DNA of 64,000 nt, from NCBI GenBank assembly GCA_006176705.1, contig QRFJ01000483.1, positions 586,795 to 650,794 on the forward strand. The letters are read 5' to 3'. The position numbers and the translations under genes are program-made. Below the pieces are notes generated by a model. That model was not told where the DNA came from and ran no database searches. It was given only the letters and a program-made list of their open reading frames with translations. Positions 1 to 11,719 of the stretch are shown one piece after another. The stretch is from Cocos nucifera. Its lineage: Eukaryota; Streptophyta; Magnoliopsida; Arecales; Arecaceae. Position 1 is the stretch's first letter. Each line of letters begins with the position of its first letter.

Positions 1-700
1 ACTAAAAAACCCATTAAGGTTCTTCGATCAGATCGAGGAGGTGAATACCTTAGCCAAAAATTCCTAGACTATCTCAAGAAAAATGGCATAGTCTCTCAAT
101 GGACTCCACCAGGAACACCTCAACTCAACGGGATTTCAGAACGGAGAAATCGAACTCTATTAGGATATGGTCCGATCCATGATGAGCTTCACAGACCTCC
201 CTGATTTTCTTTGGGGACATAGTCATTGTTAACTTCAATATTATCTACTGAATAAGGGTTTCCTCTAAAATCATTCCTACCACACCGTATGAGATATGGC
301 ATGGTAAGAAACCAAGTCTGAGTCATCTCAGAATTTGGGGTTGTCCGGCTCATGTCAAAAGACAACAAGCGGACAAGTTAGAGTTTAGGTCCTTCAGAGC
401 TCGATTCATAGGATATCCTAAAGAGTCATTAGGATACTATTTCTACATTCCAGAAGACCACCATGTGATTGTGAGTCGACATGCCATCTTTCTTGAAAAA
501 TAGTTTATTCAAGATAGCGGCATTGAAAAGCAGATTAAGCTTGATGAGAAAGTCTCACAAGTACAACGAGCTAAGGACCAATTGGAACCAAATCAGGTTG
601 AGCCAATAAGAACACTACCTCCTCCACCTCATAGATCGGAAAGAGTTTTTCCATCCCCCTGAAAGATACTTAGGTATTATTTCAGAGGAAGTAGAGAAAA
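1..700 (+). pseudogene. copia integrase C-terminal part (broken)
   Basis: The first ~170 bases read SDRGGEYLSQ and then SQWTPPGTPQLNG, the second catalytic Asp region and the conserved block before the catalytic Glu of copia integrases. The Glu falls in ISERRNRTLL. After about 170 the frame shifts repeatedly. Fragments further on still match the integrase C-terminal region: ISEFGV near 325 and the stretch RSFRARF-IGYPKES near 390-430. The product would insert retrotransposon cDNA, but this copy cannot be functional. Confidence 0.75.
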
Positions 701-715
701 TGTTCCTCGTAGGTA

Positions 716-2270
716 ATGGTGCTCATGGTGATGATCCCAAAACCTACAACGAGGCGATATCAGATATCGACTCCGAGAAATGGCTTAGAGGCAATGCAGT
801 CAGAAATTGACTCGATGCACTCAAACCAAGTCTGGACCTTGGTAGATCCACCAGAAGGTATAGTACCTATTGGGTGTAAATGGATCTTCAAGAGAAAGAT
901 TGGTGCAGATGGAAATGTGGAGACATTCAAGGCTAGATTAGTGGCAAAAGGTTATAGTCAGTATGCGAAGGCATTGACTATCAGGATACCTTTTCGTCCA
1001 GTAGCCATGCTGCTAAAATCCATCCGCACATTGCTTGCTATTGCAGCCTATTTCGATTATGAAATATGGCAAATGGACGTGAAAATGGCATTTCTTAAAT
1101 GGATATCTTGAGGAAGATATCTATATGGAACAGCCGCTAGGTTTCACATCCAGTGATACTGATCACAAAGGTTTGCAAGCTGCAAAGGTCCATATATGGA
1201 CTTAAGCAAGCATCTCGGAGCTGGAACACTCATTTCAATGATGTGATCAAAATATTTGGTTTCATCAAAAATGAAGAGGAACCATGTGTTTTCAAAAAGG
1301 TCAGTGGGAGCGCTGTTGTCTTTCCTCGTATTGTACGTGGATGACATCCTCCTTATTGGGAATGATATTCCCATGTTGACATAGTCAAAATATGGTTGTC
1401 CAAAGGAATTCTCCATGAAAGACCTAGGTGAAGCATCCTTTATTCTAGGAATTAAGGTCTATAGGGATAGACCGAATAGGATGCTAGGACTTTCACAGAA
1501 GATGTACATAGAGGAAGTACTAAAGAGGTTTAGTATGGAAAACTCTAAGAGGGGATTAATACCCTTCAGACATGGTATTCATCTTTCCAAGAAGATGTGC
1601 CCTAGCACACCTGAGGAAATAGAATGCATGAGCAAGATCCCTTATGCTTCTGCAATAGGGAGCCTCATGTATGCCATGCTATGTACACGACCTGATATAG
1701 CCCATGCTGTGAGTGTCACAAGCAGATATCAGTCAAATCCAGGTGAAGAACACTGGACTTCTGTGAAATGTATCCTTAAGTACTTGAGAAGAACTAAGGA
1801 TATGATGTTGGTCTTTGGTAACGGAAACTCCAAGTCCAGGGATACACAGACTCGGATTTCATGTCCGATATAGATGATCGAAAGTCGACATCTAGGAGTC
1901 TGTTTGTGTGCAATGGTGGTGCTGTCAGCTGGAAGAGTTTCAAGCAAACAGTGATAGCAGATTCCACCATGGAAGCAGAATATATCGCTGCATCAGAGGC
2001 TGCGAAGGAAGCATTCTGGTATAAGAAGTTTGCTGCAGAAATTGGAGTAATGCCATCAGATGCCATTCCTCTATACTGCGACAACAATGGCGCCATAGCC
2101 CTTGCTAAGGAGCCGAGGTCTCACCAAAAATCCAAGCACATTGAGCGGCGATACCACCTCATCCACGATTACCTCGAGAAAGGGTTACGTCGAGGTCAAG
2201 AGAGTCAACTCCGCAGATAATGTGGCAGACCCACTTACAAAGCCGTTGGGCCATTAGCAGAAGATCGAAG
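716..2270 (+). pseudogene. copia reverse transcriptase and RNase H (broken)
   Basis: Copia RT motifs occur in order across several frames: GCKWIFKRK and FKARLVAKGYSQ (about 875-960), IWQMDVKMAFL (~1065), LQRSIYGLKQASRSWN (~1180), YVDDILLIGND (~1335) and MKDLGEASFILGIK (~1415). RNase H follows from about 1855, with MEAEYIAASEAAKEAFW (~1970), YCDNNGAIALAKEP (~2075) and QKSKHIERRYHLI (~2125). The tail ADNVADPLTKPLG ends close to the purine tract. At least four frame changes break it. The fragment at 16635-17249 is a second copy of the region just upstream. Confidence 0.85.
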
Positions 2271-2331
2271 CCCACCTTGAGAAGATGGGACTTAGACTTG
2301 TAGCCAATTGGCTTTAGGATAAGTGGGAGAT

Positions 2332-4440
2332 TGTTAGATATATGTGCCCTAGAAGCCAGAATTGGCTGACACTTGTAATACACTTCTAGGGGCAAAATTA
2401 TAATTTTGACTATAAATCAATAAAATGGGTTATTTTCTATCACATATGTGTATTTAGTGTCTGTGATACATCCTTTGAGTTAATGGTAATGATAATTCAT
2501 ATTTTCAAGAGTTGAAAATTTAAGACATGAATAATCATTATTAACTCATAAAATGCTCCCGACCATAGGATCATCACGAGGATGGTGATTGATCCGAAAG
2601 GTTGGTGTACGAATCGCTTCTCTTTAGTAGATGAGTCTTGAGTCTACGGTGTGGAGACATCCGGAGCGAGAGTACAGGTACTCGTTAGAGAATGAGGGCA
2701 CTGAGCGTGACCACCTCGAGTAGTCATTAGGAAGTCTACCTTCTCGTCAATGACTGACTCGATGCTGCAGTAGTGTGTCTGGTTCTTTGATCCTGAGGTG
2801 CATCGGCAGTTCACCTTGAGGGTGTTATAGTTTGACTACACCATTACTCGGTCTCCTAGCCATATGGAACCCTGAGGTGTATGTTGGCTATAGCATGTTC
2901 ATTGTAGGAACTGGATTGCATCAAGATGGAATCTATCTACCTCGGTAGATAGAGGAGCAGCCCTATGATGATCATGAGAATCAAGTCCAGAAGCCCATGG
3001 CCATGGTAGAGTGAAATAATAGAAAGAGTTTCTATTTAGATTTTTACATTGGACTTAAATCGAATGATTAATTCATATGATGGAAGTTTGGGTTTGATGA
3101 GATCACCTTAACCCTAATTTGATCGGGGCTCAAGATAGAAGAACTTAATCACATAGGTAACTACACCAAGAGGTTCGCTTTTAATTCTGATGGATTGCCA
3201 CCATATGCTGCTAGGTGTCACTAGTGGATTTTGGGAGCAATTAGAATGATTTAGATGATCGATCATACTAGATGTCTGAATCAAAAAAGTTCTGATCCAT
3301 CAAAAGGTGTTTTGATGATATTGATGATAGAGATCACGACATATCCCATTATCATACGAAATTGAACCAACTAGATCATACAAATAAGGGTTTGGATCTA
3401 AAAATCATCAATTGGACTAACCCAGTTCAATTGATTTGAATAAGATTCAATTAGGTTCAAGAAAATCGTACTAGCACACGATTGAGCCTAATGTTCTTCT
3501 TTAACAATCAGTAAAATTTATCTCGACTAAGCCAAATGTGTTTGGGCTCACTTAGGAACCTTTGCTTGGTCTGACTGGAGCTTGTCCAGGTCAAAAAAGG
3601 ATTGTCTAAATTTATGAGAAAAATTTGAGACAATACCTACCATTTTTCGTCACCTGCTAAATCTTATGTTCGGACATTGGTCAAATGTTGACCCTGCATA
3701 CTTAGACATCTGCCCATGTGTCATGCACCCAAAGGAGAGAACTTGGGAACTTGTCCCCATGCTAAAAAGTAGACTAGAAAGGGGCACATGCCTAGGGAGG
3801 CATGCATCCCATGAGGATAAAATATGGAGTACCATACAGATGGGATTCCAGTTGCTTCAGAAAATCAAATTACGTGGCGCCAAGAAGACTTATTTGACCA
3901 AGTCTTGGCGCCACCTAAGGAGAGTTTTGAGGGTCTCTAATCTAATTAGATCATATGATATCATCCCACCAATTAGATTTAGATCTGATTGCACAAAATG
4001 TCGTGATTGGTCGGAAAGATGTGGCACTGCATGGCGCAGCAGGGTCTATATAAATCCTATCTACATCTAGAATTTAATTCTTCTGCCTTTAGCCCATGCC
4101 ACATAGCCCCTCTCTCTCTTTCTCCATGCCACCCTCTGGTCCTCTCTCTTCTCTCCATGCCCAAGGGACTTTGGGCATGAAGAAGGTGCGATCCAAGCAA
4201 GTGAATGGCACCAAGAAAGGAAGAGGGCAGCACTAGTGCAAAAGACAATGGCTGTTCTTCAAAAGCTATTTTGAAGACCTTCGAGATCATATCTAGATCT
4301 AATTTTTGAAGAATTATTTGAGAAGAAGAAGATCTTTAGATCCTATCCGATTAGATACCGATAGAGGACAGGCACTTACGTGGCTACATCCAGAACCTTA
4401 AGTAAACATCAAGATCATCATAGGATAATTGGATTATCCA
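2332..4440 (+). repeat. 3' LTR of copia element H (right end approximate)
   Basis: The purine tract AAGTGGGAGA (2321-2330) is followed by T and then TGTTAGATATATGTGCCC, the expected polypurine tract to LTR junction. The stretch has no coding content and contains a promoter-like TATA sequence near 4047, then about 400 bases of possible R/U5. The 5' LTR is outside the window, so the right end cannot be fixed by comparison. Open frames inside it (for example 3666-4070) match nothing I recognise. Confidence 0.6.
4047..4053 (+). promoter_or_regulatory. putative TATA box in LTR of element H
   Basis: CTATATAAATCC sits about 400 bases before the estimated end of the LTR, where a copia LTR promoter would be expected. 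The call rests on sequence and position only. Confidence 0.35.
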
Positions 4441-4745
4441 AAATAAAGGTATAATTAAATTAGATTTAATTTTTATTTTTATTTTTATTATTAGATTAAT
4501 AAGATTAGATCTGAAGAGCCTCAAATCTGATTAGGATCTTAGAGAAAAATTTTTTTTGAAATATCCCTCCTGATTCAATCAGATCTGAACGAACCTGATC
4601 CAAAAAATAGATTTTTTTCTTCAGTTACATGCTCAAGGAATAGATCCATTTAAGATCTTAAAAAGGATCAGATCAAATTTGTATGTTATGGACTTACCTT
4701 CTGATTTTGGAATTAGCTCTACTTTTAACATTGTAGATCTCGTCG
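4441..4745. other. unassigned AT-rich spacer
   Basis: AT-rich sequence between the estimated end of LTR H and the chromodomain fragment. I see no coding signal or repeat structure. Part of it may be the true end of LTR H or the upstream part of the gypsy remnant. Confidence 0.4.
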
Positions 4746-5165
4746 CCTAAAAAGAGTCAATTTGGATACTTAATGAGCCATTTGAGCCTGAACCAACCTT
4801 TAAGAGATAGCTTGTTCCTGAGTGTCCACTAGCCAAAATGTCAGCAAAGCATGGTCAAATTGAGAGAATTTTGGACAAGCAGATCATCTCCACTTGGAGT
4901 CGAGGCTATCTACGATACTTAGTTAGATGGCAAGGTCAATTGGAGTCTGAAGATACTTGGATCACTCGAGAAAAGCTATAGCGCATTGATGCCGATTTGG
5001 TCGAGCATCAACAGAGCAGAATCTACTCCCACTCAATTAGATCGAGTTCTCCCCACCTCGAGAGAATTGGTGTGGACACCAGAGCTATTAAAAGTCGATG
5101 ACATGATTTGAATTTGATATGGATCGAAGAAGCCCCATTGATTGACCCTACTTCTTATTAGATTG
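4746..5165 (+). pseudogene. Ty3/gypsy integrase tail with chromodomain (remnant)
   Basis: From about 4850 the + strand reads RILDKQIISTWSRGYLRYLV and then RWQGQLESEDTWITREKL. The pattern of a basic/aromatic block, RYLVRW, acidic residues and TW is that of chromodomains at the C terminus of chromovirus integrases, which tether integration to chromatin. A stop replaces a residue after REKL (near 4979), and the next codons read RIDADLVEHQ. Upstream pol sequence is missing or unrecognisable. Only this tail and a likely LTR remain. Confidence 0.6.
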
Positions 5166-5354
5166 ATTCTACTTCAGTTATTTGATTCAAGTCAATTAGT
5201 TATTTAGATGCATTTTGTTGTGGATCTGTAGAACCATACTTGGATTTGTATTTGATTAGAACCTTATTCGGAAAGAGACCATCATGAAAAAATAAGCTTG
5301 GACCACATCATCTTAAGAGCCACCACTCTCCACACATCTAGGGAGGAAATACTC

Positions 5355-6070
5355 ATGCCAAGTTGTGCCAAGCATTAAGCATCCACATAGAATTCCTTTT
5401 CTTTCCTAGGATTTCTTAAGAGCCTTGATTTCTTACTTATTTTGTTAAAGGATTGATTTCTTTTTTATAGTTCTATAAAAGATAGATATGATATATTATT
5501 CTATTTAAAAATCAGACATCATATTTTACTTTTTTGTTGGGAGGGCTGATTTCTTCCTTGTAAAGAGTAGGGATTCTTAAAATAATAGAACCCCTAGGGT
5601 CCCATATAAATCATTGTATCTTTCATGAATGGGACAATGAATGAATGAATGATTTTACTCATAAATACTTATGTTAATCGCACTGAGAGGAAGAGGGTGT
5701 GAGATCCAAAATCACTCCATAAGGGGAGGGTGAGAGGCCCACTTTCTTTTCTATCCCTTAACCTTCATCTACTTGAGATTCAATGTTCCTACAATCTCAA
5801 TTCATCTTCACCATCTACCTACACAAGCCTATTCTATCAAAAGAAGATCTATCTCCTCCAAGATTTTCATCTATCATATTGAGAGAGAAAAAGTGATCCA
5901 TTATTCTATATATCAAATATTGATAAGAACCTCCGTTTCTTATCAATTGATCATTAATTTTTACTTATTCTTTTTTTTAGATTCAACGTTGGTAAAGATC
6001 CAGTTCTTTATCGATAGATCTACTTGGTTAAAAGATTAATAGTTTGAATCAGGATAATTTCTTAACTACC
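5355..6070 (+). repeat. probable LTR of the chromodomain gypsy remnant (both ends uncertain)
   Basis: GGGAGGAAATACTCA (5340-5354) resembles a polypurine tract and is followed by TGCCAAGTTGTGCC, a plausible LTR start. The stretch includes CATATAAATC near 5603 and a short GAAT repeat at about 5631-5652, and it has no coding signal. With only one LTR in view, the right end is a guess. Confidence 0.35.
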
Positions 6071-6626
6071 ACAATCTAGATTCTTCTTATCTTTTTAGAT
6101 TTTCTTGCAAGCTTAATTTCTTGCTATCCCTCATTCCATTCATATTTCTTATTGCATTTATTCATAAAAATGTTTAATTTTTACTATCTATTTATTTACT
6201 TTATTGTCGCTAGTTGTTTATTGATTTCTATAATGATATTCATCTACATCATTTAGATTGATCTTGCTTTGATCCCGTAGCAATCAATCACACCTCCTGA
6301 GCAAAGTATGGGCAACTATACTATCTATCCTTAGAATAATGTGCCACGATCAGACATGATTTATTATTGATGAATGAAAGAAAGCTTGATCCTTTCTTTT
6401 CTTTTAGATTATCCTGCATCATCAGGTCTAAGGGACACTTATACCCATATCCCATCAGAGCAATTTTTGACAGTAGAATGCTCTAGAGTTGGTCATGTTT
6501 AGTGATGATGTATCCTTATATCTTATCTGTATGTCATACCAGTGTCTTCATATTTCTTAGTTAAGAGGATAACCAACCTATGTGACATATAATGATCTAT
6601 ACTCGATAAACATGATCATGCTAATT
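6071..6626. other. unassigned flank of element G
   Basis: AT-rich sequence with no recognisable gene. Together with 16413-16634 it formed one continuous stretch before the Tat-type element inserted at the AACAA target. It may belong to an older copia LTR or internal region, but I cannot show that. Confidence 0.4.
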
Positions 6627-6631
6627 AACAA
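6627..6631. repeat. target-site duplication of G (left, AACAA)
   Basis: AACAA immediately precedes the 5' LTR and is identical to 16408-16412, directly after the 3' LTR. Five base pairs is the usual length for gypsy integrases. Confidence 0.9.
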
Positions 6632-7213
6632 TGTTGGGGATAAATCCCGCTCCTGCCGAAGCCCGGCCCGACGCTCAGCATAATGCAACCAGTAGCCGCA
6701 GAAGAGCTTCAGTGCACTGGTCTAGCCGAACTTCCTGGGCGGCCGAACTCCTTCGGACTCCCCACGGCCGAACTCCTTCGGACCGACTCCAAGCGGCCGA
6801 GCTTCAATGAAGTCCTCTCAACGGCCGAACTCCTCAGCGGACGGACTTTAGCGGAACCCCCAAGCGGTCGTCACTCAGGAGCCCGAACTCCTCAGCAGTC
6901 ATCGCTCGACCGAACTCCTCGGCAATCGCCCCTCGGCCAAACTCCTCAGTGGTCGCCCTCATCGAACTTCGGACGACCGAGCTCCTACCGAACTCTCAAG
7001 CATCCAAGCCTCAGCCGAAGTCCAACAGCCGGCCAAACTCTCAAACGACCGAGCTTCGGATTCTCAGCGGCCGAACTCTTCAGCGGACGAGCCTTAGCTG
7101 CATACCTCCAGCCAGACGCCTATGGGAGCCGAACTCCCTCCCATCTTCCTCTTCAGGAGCCCGAACTCCTCCGAAATGGGCACACGACGAAGGCCTTCAA
7201 CCCTTCATTCGGC

Positions 7214-7309
7214 AAGCTCTACAGCCATCACCATCAGTCCGCCGCAAGCTCTGCAGCCATCACCATCAGTCCGTTGCAAGCTCTGCAGCCATCACCATTA
7301 GTCCGCCGC
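7214..7309 (+). repeat. 32-bp tandem repeat within the LTR (3 copies)
   Basis: AAGCTCTGCAGCCATCACCA begins at 7214 (one base different), 7246 and 7278, with the unit ending in CAGTCCGCCGC or similar. A further diverged copy follows after a short spacer near 7349. The 3' LTR has a differently arranged version near 15858-15910. Confidence 0.8.
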
Positions 7310-7505
7310 ACTGTCAGGCGGCGATGGCTGTCGCCATCAGTCCGTCGCAAGCTCTGCAGCCATCACCATCAGTCCACCATACTGTCAGGCGGCGATGGCT
7401 GTCACCATCAATCTGTCGCACACGGCACCACCCCGTGAGACTGACTCTGCCAAACCTCGAGTGACCCACCAACATGCGGCTGCAGTTGTCACCATCAAGC
7501 TCCAC

Positions 7506-7513
7506 TATTTAAA
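7506..7513 (+). promoter_or_regulatory. putative TATA box, 5' LTR of G
   Basis: TATTTAAA lies in a conserved stretch, CCACTATTTAAAGGACCC, about 250 bases before the LTR end. The same stretch is in the 3' LTR (16146-16153). Its position suits the LTR promoter. No transcript data support it here. Confidence 0.45.
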
Positions 7514-7760
7514 GGACCCTTCCGACATGCTAAGGCTAAGCTCTCTGACCTCTAAGCTCTCCTCCTCATCTCTAAGCTCTCTGAGCTCTCTCGAGCACTC
7601 CATTACTGTTGGCCAAAAACTGACTTGACCGTCGGAGGGTCCTGCCGGAGCCACCCCCCACCAGCTCCGGACGGGACTTCGTTTTGTAGGTCCCCGACGG
7701 TGACCTCAGCGGCCTCGACTCTGGCGACCTCCGATGAAGATGGATTTCTGCACCAACAGA

Positions 7761-7778
7761 TTGGCGCTGGAAGAAGGG
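7761..7778 (+). other. primer-binding site of element G
   Basis: TTGGCGCTGGAAGAAGGG starts two bases after the 5' LTR, where a tRNA 3' end would prime minus-strand synthesis. I cannot assign the primer tRNA with confidence. Confidence 0.6.
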
Positions 7779-8049
7779 ACTGAACCTTCGAGGTTCCTTT
7801 GTTCTTGAAGGAGTGCTCGATGATGATTTTCTTCTTCCCGCTCTGGATTCTCCCTCTTCCCCTTCGGGATTCCTTTCCCGAAGGAAAATGCCCCCCAGGA
7901 GAGCCTCGACCTAGCGATCGACGGCCTCCGCAACCCGATCTCGTTCGGGTCCACCTGCTCCCGCTCCAACCCCAACGACCCGAGCTCACTCTATAGCCGT
8001 AGTGGATGCGGAGCAGTTCAGCTTGCTCGCCCAGTAGGTCTGTGATCTT

Positions 8050-9411
8050 ATGGAGGCAGTGCAGGCGATGCAGGCCACGCATCCATGGGCCCCGATATCA
8101 GCTCGACTGATGCAGGATTCCCCGGAGTCCCGGGGTCCGACCCAGGGGCGACCGGCGTGGACTACCCGACCTTCGATCCCCGAAAGGGGAAAGCAACCGG
8201 GGGAGAGCCCTCGCTCGGACCGTGACTCGACCCAGGGAGAAGCTTCACGCCCATTCTGCGAGAAGACTTTGGAGATCAAGGATCGCGAGGATCTCCTGGA
8301 TCAAAGGCTCTTAGAAATGAGCCGACGCATAGAAGAACTTCATCATACTCCCTCCTCCCGTGGTAATGATATTTGCGCTGACCCTCCTTTCTCACAGAAA
8401 ATTATGCAGGAGCAGATCCCGCCGAACTTCAACCTTTCGCACTTTGAGAGCTACGATGGGACCACCGATCCGGTCGACCACTTGGAATCCTTCAGGACAA
8501 TAATGTTGCTCCATGGTGCGCCAGACGCCATTTTATGCCGGGCTTTCCCCTCCACCCTCAAGGGGGCAGCCAAGAATTGGTACTCGATGCTTAAGCCGAG
8601 CACCATCCAATCATTTGACCAAATGAGTCAGCAGTTCGCGGCCCATTTCGTCAGTAGCAGGCGGCCGCGTCGAGGCTCGGATTCCTTGATGGCCATCAAG
8701 TAGAAGGAGGGAGAACCCATCCAGGCTTATGTCACTCGATTTAGCGCAGCTGCGCTGAAAGTCTGGAACTTGGATCAATCAGTCGCAATGGCCGCCCTCA
8801 AAGGCGGCCTTCAGAAGAATGACCTGCTGTTCTCCCTGGAAAAGAAATATCCCAGGGATTTCGCTGACATGCTAGCTCGGGCCAAAAGTTACGCCCGGGC
8901 GGAGGCGGCTTTCGAAGCCAAGGACAATGAAGCTCGCGACAAGCGATGAATCAGTAGGCCAGGAAGGCCCACCGAAGAAAGGAAGTGGACCGAGGCACGA
9001 CTGTGCTCCCGAACTCCCCCCAGTCGCGGGCGAGCCCGAACTCCCCCTCGGGCTCGGAGGCAGGGAACTCCCGGTGGAAGGACGCACCGAGGTTCCCCTC
9101 CACGCCGAGGTTCCCCTCTGCACCGAGGTTCCCCTCCATGCCGAAGTTTCCCTCCGCACCGAAGTCCTCCCCGACGACGATTTCACAGCTACGCCCCCCT
9201 CAACGCCCCGAAGGCCCAAGTGCTGATGGAGATCAAGGAACGACTTCCGAGGTCGGAGAGAATGCGTTCCCATCCCAGCAAATGCAACCCCAACAAGTTC
9301 TGCCTCTACCATCGCGACCACGGTCACGACACTGAGGAGTGCATCCAGCTCCAGGACGAGATCGAGGAGCTCGTCAGGCGAGGCAGACTTGGCCGATTCC
9401 TACGAAGATGA
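8050..9411 (+). pseudogene. Tat-type gag (capsid/nucleocapsid) with internal stops
   Basis: One frame runs from ATG 8050 with the retrotransposon gag core: FESYDGTTDPVDHLESF (~8444), AFPSTLKGAAKNWY (~8542) and QPF-like FDQMSQQFAAHF (~8611). An in-frame TAG at 8701-8703 interrupts it, yet similarity continues without a shift (EGEPIQAYVTRF) to a TGA at 8947-8949. After a repeat-rich hinge the same frame carries the zinc-finger-like CLYHRDHGHDTEEC (~9300). Gag would form the particle that packages element RNA. The stops make this copy non-functional. The first stop fits CAG to TAG. Confidence 0.85.
9081..9172 (+). repeat. 18-bp minisatellite in gag of G
   Basis: About five copies of a CACCGAGGTTCCCCTCCA-like unit lie head to tail in the hinge between the gag core and the zinc finger. 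In one frame the unit encodes a Pro/Arg/Phe-rich hexapeptide repeat (APRFPS). Being a multiple of three, it preserves the frame. Confidence 0.75.
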
Positions 9412-9441
9412 CCTGAAGAGCGAGAAGATCGGCTGAGGGCG

Positions 9442-10086
9442 TTGCCGCCGGGTGGGGGAGACCCACAAGAGGATCAGCCGCCTTTTGGCGTCATCAACAC
9501 TATCTCGAGGGGGCTTCAGCAAGAAGAGGCCGGCGGATCCGAGGGATCGGCAAAGAGGTGGAGGACTGTGGAGCCTGTGACATTCACCGAGGCGGACGGC
9601 CAGGGGATCCAGTTTCCGCATAACGACGCGGTTGTAATCTCTTTGAACATCGCTGACTATGATGTGCGTCGTGTTTTGGTGGATAATGGAAGTTCGGCAG
9701 ACATATTGTTCTACGATGCCTTCTCAAAAATGTCCCTACCTGATGACCCGCTTAGGACCTGTGAATTCCCCCCTGGTAGGATTTGCTGGCGGCGCCGTTC
9801 CGGTCGAAGGTGTAATGACTCTGGCTGTGACGGCGGGCCGAATATCCCAAAATTGGCCAAGGCGCAGGTCGACTTCTTAGTCGTGAGAACCCCGTCCGCC
9901 TATAATGCTATCCTCGGGCGACCCGGCCTAAATACGCTCCGGGCGGTAGTGTCAACCTACTACCTGAAGATGAAATTTCCGACGAGTCATGGGGTCGGCG
10001 AGGTCAGAGGAGACCAAACTCTGGCGAAGTACTTGCTACTCGGCCACCCTGCGCAGGGGGAACCAGCCCGACCCTTACCTTGTTGA
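9442..10086 (+). pseudogene. retropepsin-type aspartic protease of G
   Basis: The frame is the same as gag. VVISLNIADYDVRRVLVDNG (about 9630-9690) leads into DNGSSADILF, the protease active-site block (D-N-G-S-S). It continues through KAQVDFLVV and NAILGRPGLNTLRAVVST (about 9900-9960), the conserved ILGRP of this family. The protease would mature the gag-pol polyprotein. A frame change after about 9990 separates it from RT. Confidence 0.8.
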
Positions 10087-10248
10087 CGGGCTGGACGTCC
10101 GCGACGACCTCACCGAGGAGCGGGGCGAGCCTGCGGAAGACCTCGTCTCCGTACCCTTGCATGACGGAAGCCCGGGGCACGTGGTGCAGATCGGCTCCAG
10201 CTTAGCGGTCCGAGGTTAGGGAGCAGCTCATCGCTTTCCTCAGAAGAA

Positions 10249-11080
10249 ATGCAGACGTCTTCGCATGGACCCCAGCAGGATGTACCGGGGATCGACGCCG
10301 AGGTCATGGAACATCGGCTGGCCGTCGATCCGAGGCACCGGCCCATCAGAGAAAAGCTGCGCCACCACGCCCCGGAGAGACAGAAGGCGATCGCCGAAGA
10401 AGTGGACAAGCTCCTCAAAGCCGGACTCATCCGGGAGGTCAACTATCCGACGTGGGTCTCGAACGTGGTTCTCGTCAAGAAGACGAACAACAAGTGGAGG
10501 ATGTGCATCGACTTCAAGAAGCTGAACAAGGCCTGTCCGAAGGACAGCTACCCCCTGTCCCAGGATCGACCAGCTGGTGGACGCAACCTCGGGCCACGAG
10601 CTCCTCACCTTCATGGACGCCTTTTCTGGTTACAACCAGATACGCATGGCGCCCGAGGATGAAGAAAAGACCACCTTCATTACTGACCGAGGTCTCTACT
10701 GTTACAGGGTCATGCCTTTCGGACTCAAGAATGCAGGAGCGACGTATCCAGCGCTTGGTCAACAAGGTCTTCAAGGGACAGATCGGCCGCAACATGGAGG
10801 TGTACGTGGACGACATGCTCGTCAAAAGCCGAGCTTCAACAGACCACCTCGCCGACCTTAAAGAGACCTTCGGTACGCTCAGGAGGCACAAGATGAAGCT
10901 GAACCCGATCAAATGCGCCTTCGGCGTGACCTCCGAAAAAATTCCTCGGATTCATGGTGTCAAGACGCGGAATCGAGGCAAACCCCGAGAAAATCCGAGC
11001 TATTCGAGAAATGACTGCTCCGAAGACAATCAAAGAAGTTCAGCGCCTGGCCGAAAAAGGTGGCGTCCCTAAGTCGCTTT
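10249..11080 (+). pseudogene. gypsy reverse transcriptase of G (frameshifted)
   Basis: RT motifs are in order but spread over three frames: GLIREVNYPTWVSNVVLVKK (~10420), WRMCIDFKKLNKACPKD (~10495), TFMDAFSGYNQIRMAPEDEE (~10608), YCYRVMPFGLKNAGATY (~10698) and the catalytic YVDDMLVKS (~10801). Single extra bases near 10558 and 10749, and another change near 10940, explain the shifts. The motif set and the domain order identify gypsy. Confidence 0.88.
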
Positions 11081-11600
11081 GTCTCAAGGTCGGCCGAGCG
11101 GTGCATGCCCTTCTTCCAAGTTCTCAGGCGACCGAAGGACTTCTGCTGGACGGTGGAGTGCAAACAAGCATTTGAAGAGCTCAAAAGCTACCTCGGCTCG
11201 CCCCCGCTGCTGGCAAAGCCCGAACCCGGGGAGGAAATTATTTCTGTACCTTGCTGTCTCCCCCGGAGCCCTGGCGGCGGTGTTGGTCAGGGAAGAAGCG
11301 AAGGCACAACGATCCGGTCTACTACGTGAGCCGAGCTCTGAGGGACGCAGAGACCAGGTACTCCAGGTTAGAAAAATTAACCTACTGTCTTCTAATTGCT
11401 GCCAGGAAGCTCCGACCTTACTTTCAGGAGCACACCATAACGGTCCTCACAGACCAACCGATAAGAGCGGTCCTCCACCGAGCGGACGCTTTCGGAAGAA
11501 TCGCAAAATGGGCGATCGAGCTCACGAGAGTTCGACATCAACTACCGGCCCAGGCCATCGATCAAAGCCCAGATACTGGCAGATTTTGTGCTAGAATGCA
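11080..11600 (+). pseudogene. RNase H domain attached to gypsy RT of G
   Basis: Pieces in several frames match the RT-linked RNase H: FCWTVECKQAFEELKSYL (~11141), PVYYVSRALRDAETRYSRLE (~11315) and the conserved YFQEHTITVLTDQPIRAVLH block (~11419). Four residues after this comes GRIAKWAIEL. It would degrade the RNA strand after copying. It is broken by frameshifts around 11240 and 11530. Confidence 0.78.
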
Positions 11601-11719
11601 CCATTCCAGTCGAAGCCGAGCTTGGATCGAGCGACACCAACATCGGGGCAGGACCGAGCTACGACGAAGCCGAGCTTTGGCAGCCGAGCCTCCCCGAAGA
11701 AAGGGCCGACCTTCCTGAA

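Larger units (their letters stand above)
1..4440 (+). mobile_element. Ty1/copia retrotransposon H, 5'-truncated by the window edge (Angela/TAR-like)
   Basis: The sequence opens inside an integrase core and continues through reverse transcriptase, RNase H, a short purine tract and a long terminal repeat. This is the copia order (integrase before RT). Coding parts are broken by many frameshifts and stops, so this is an old copy. The lineage is inferred from the long LTR beginning TGTTAGATATATGTGCCC and from the RNase H tail. The right limit is approximate because no second LTR is present to fix it. Confidence 0.8.
6632..7758 (+). repeat. 5' LTR of Tat-type element G
   Basis: The 1127-bp repeat has TG...CA ends and is nearly identical to 15276-16407. 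It carries many scattered copies of a CCGAACT(C/T)C motif, a 32-bp tandem repeat near 7214-7310 and a TATTTAAA promoter-like box at 7506. Long open frames through it reflect high GC and low complexity, not a protein. Confidence 0.93.

Noticed and set aside
3666..4070. Plus-strand frame of 134 codons
   Set aside because: Inside the 3' LTR of element H, with no motif.
6683..7438. Open frame of 251 codons in the 5' LTR of G (and up to 369 codons at 14969-16078)
   Set aside because: It lies in the LTR, is low-complexity Pro/Ser/Arg-rich, recurs with changes in the other LTR and crosses the internal/LTR boundary. High GC explains the lack of stops.
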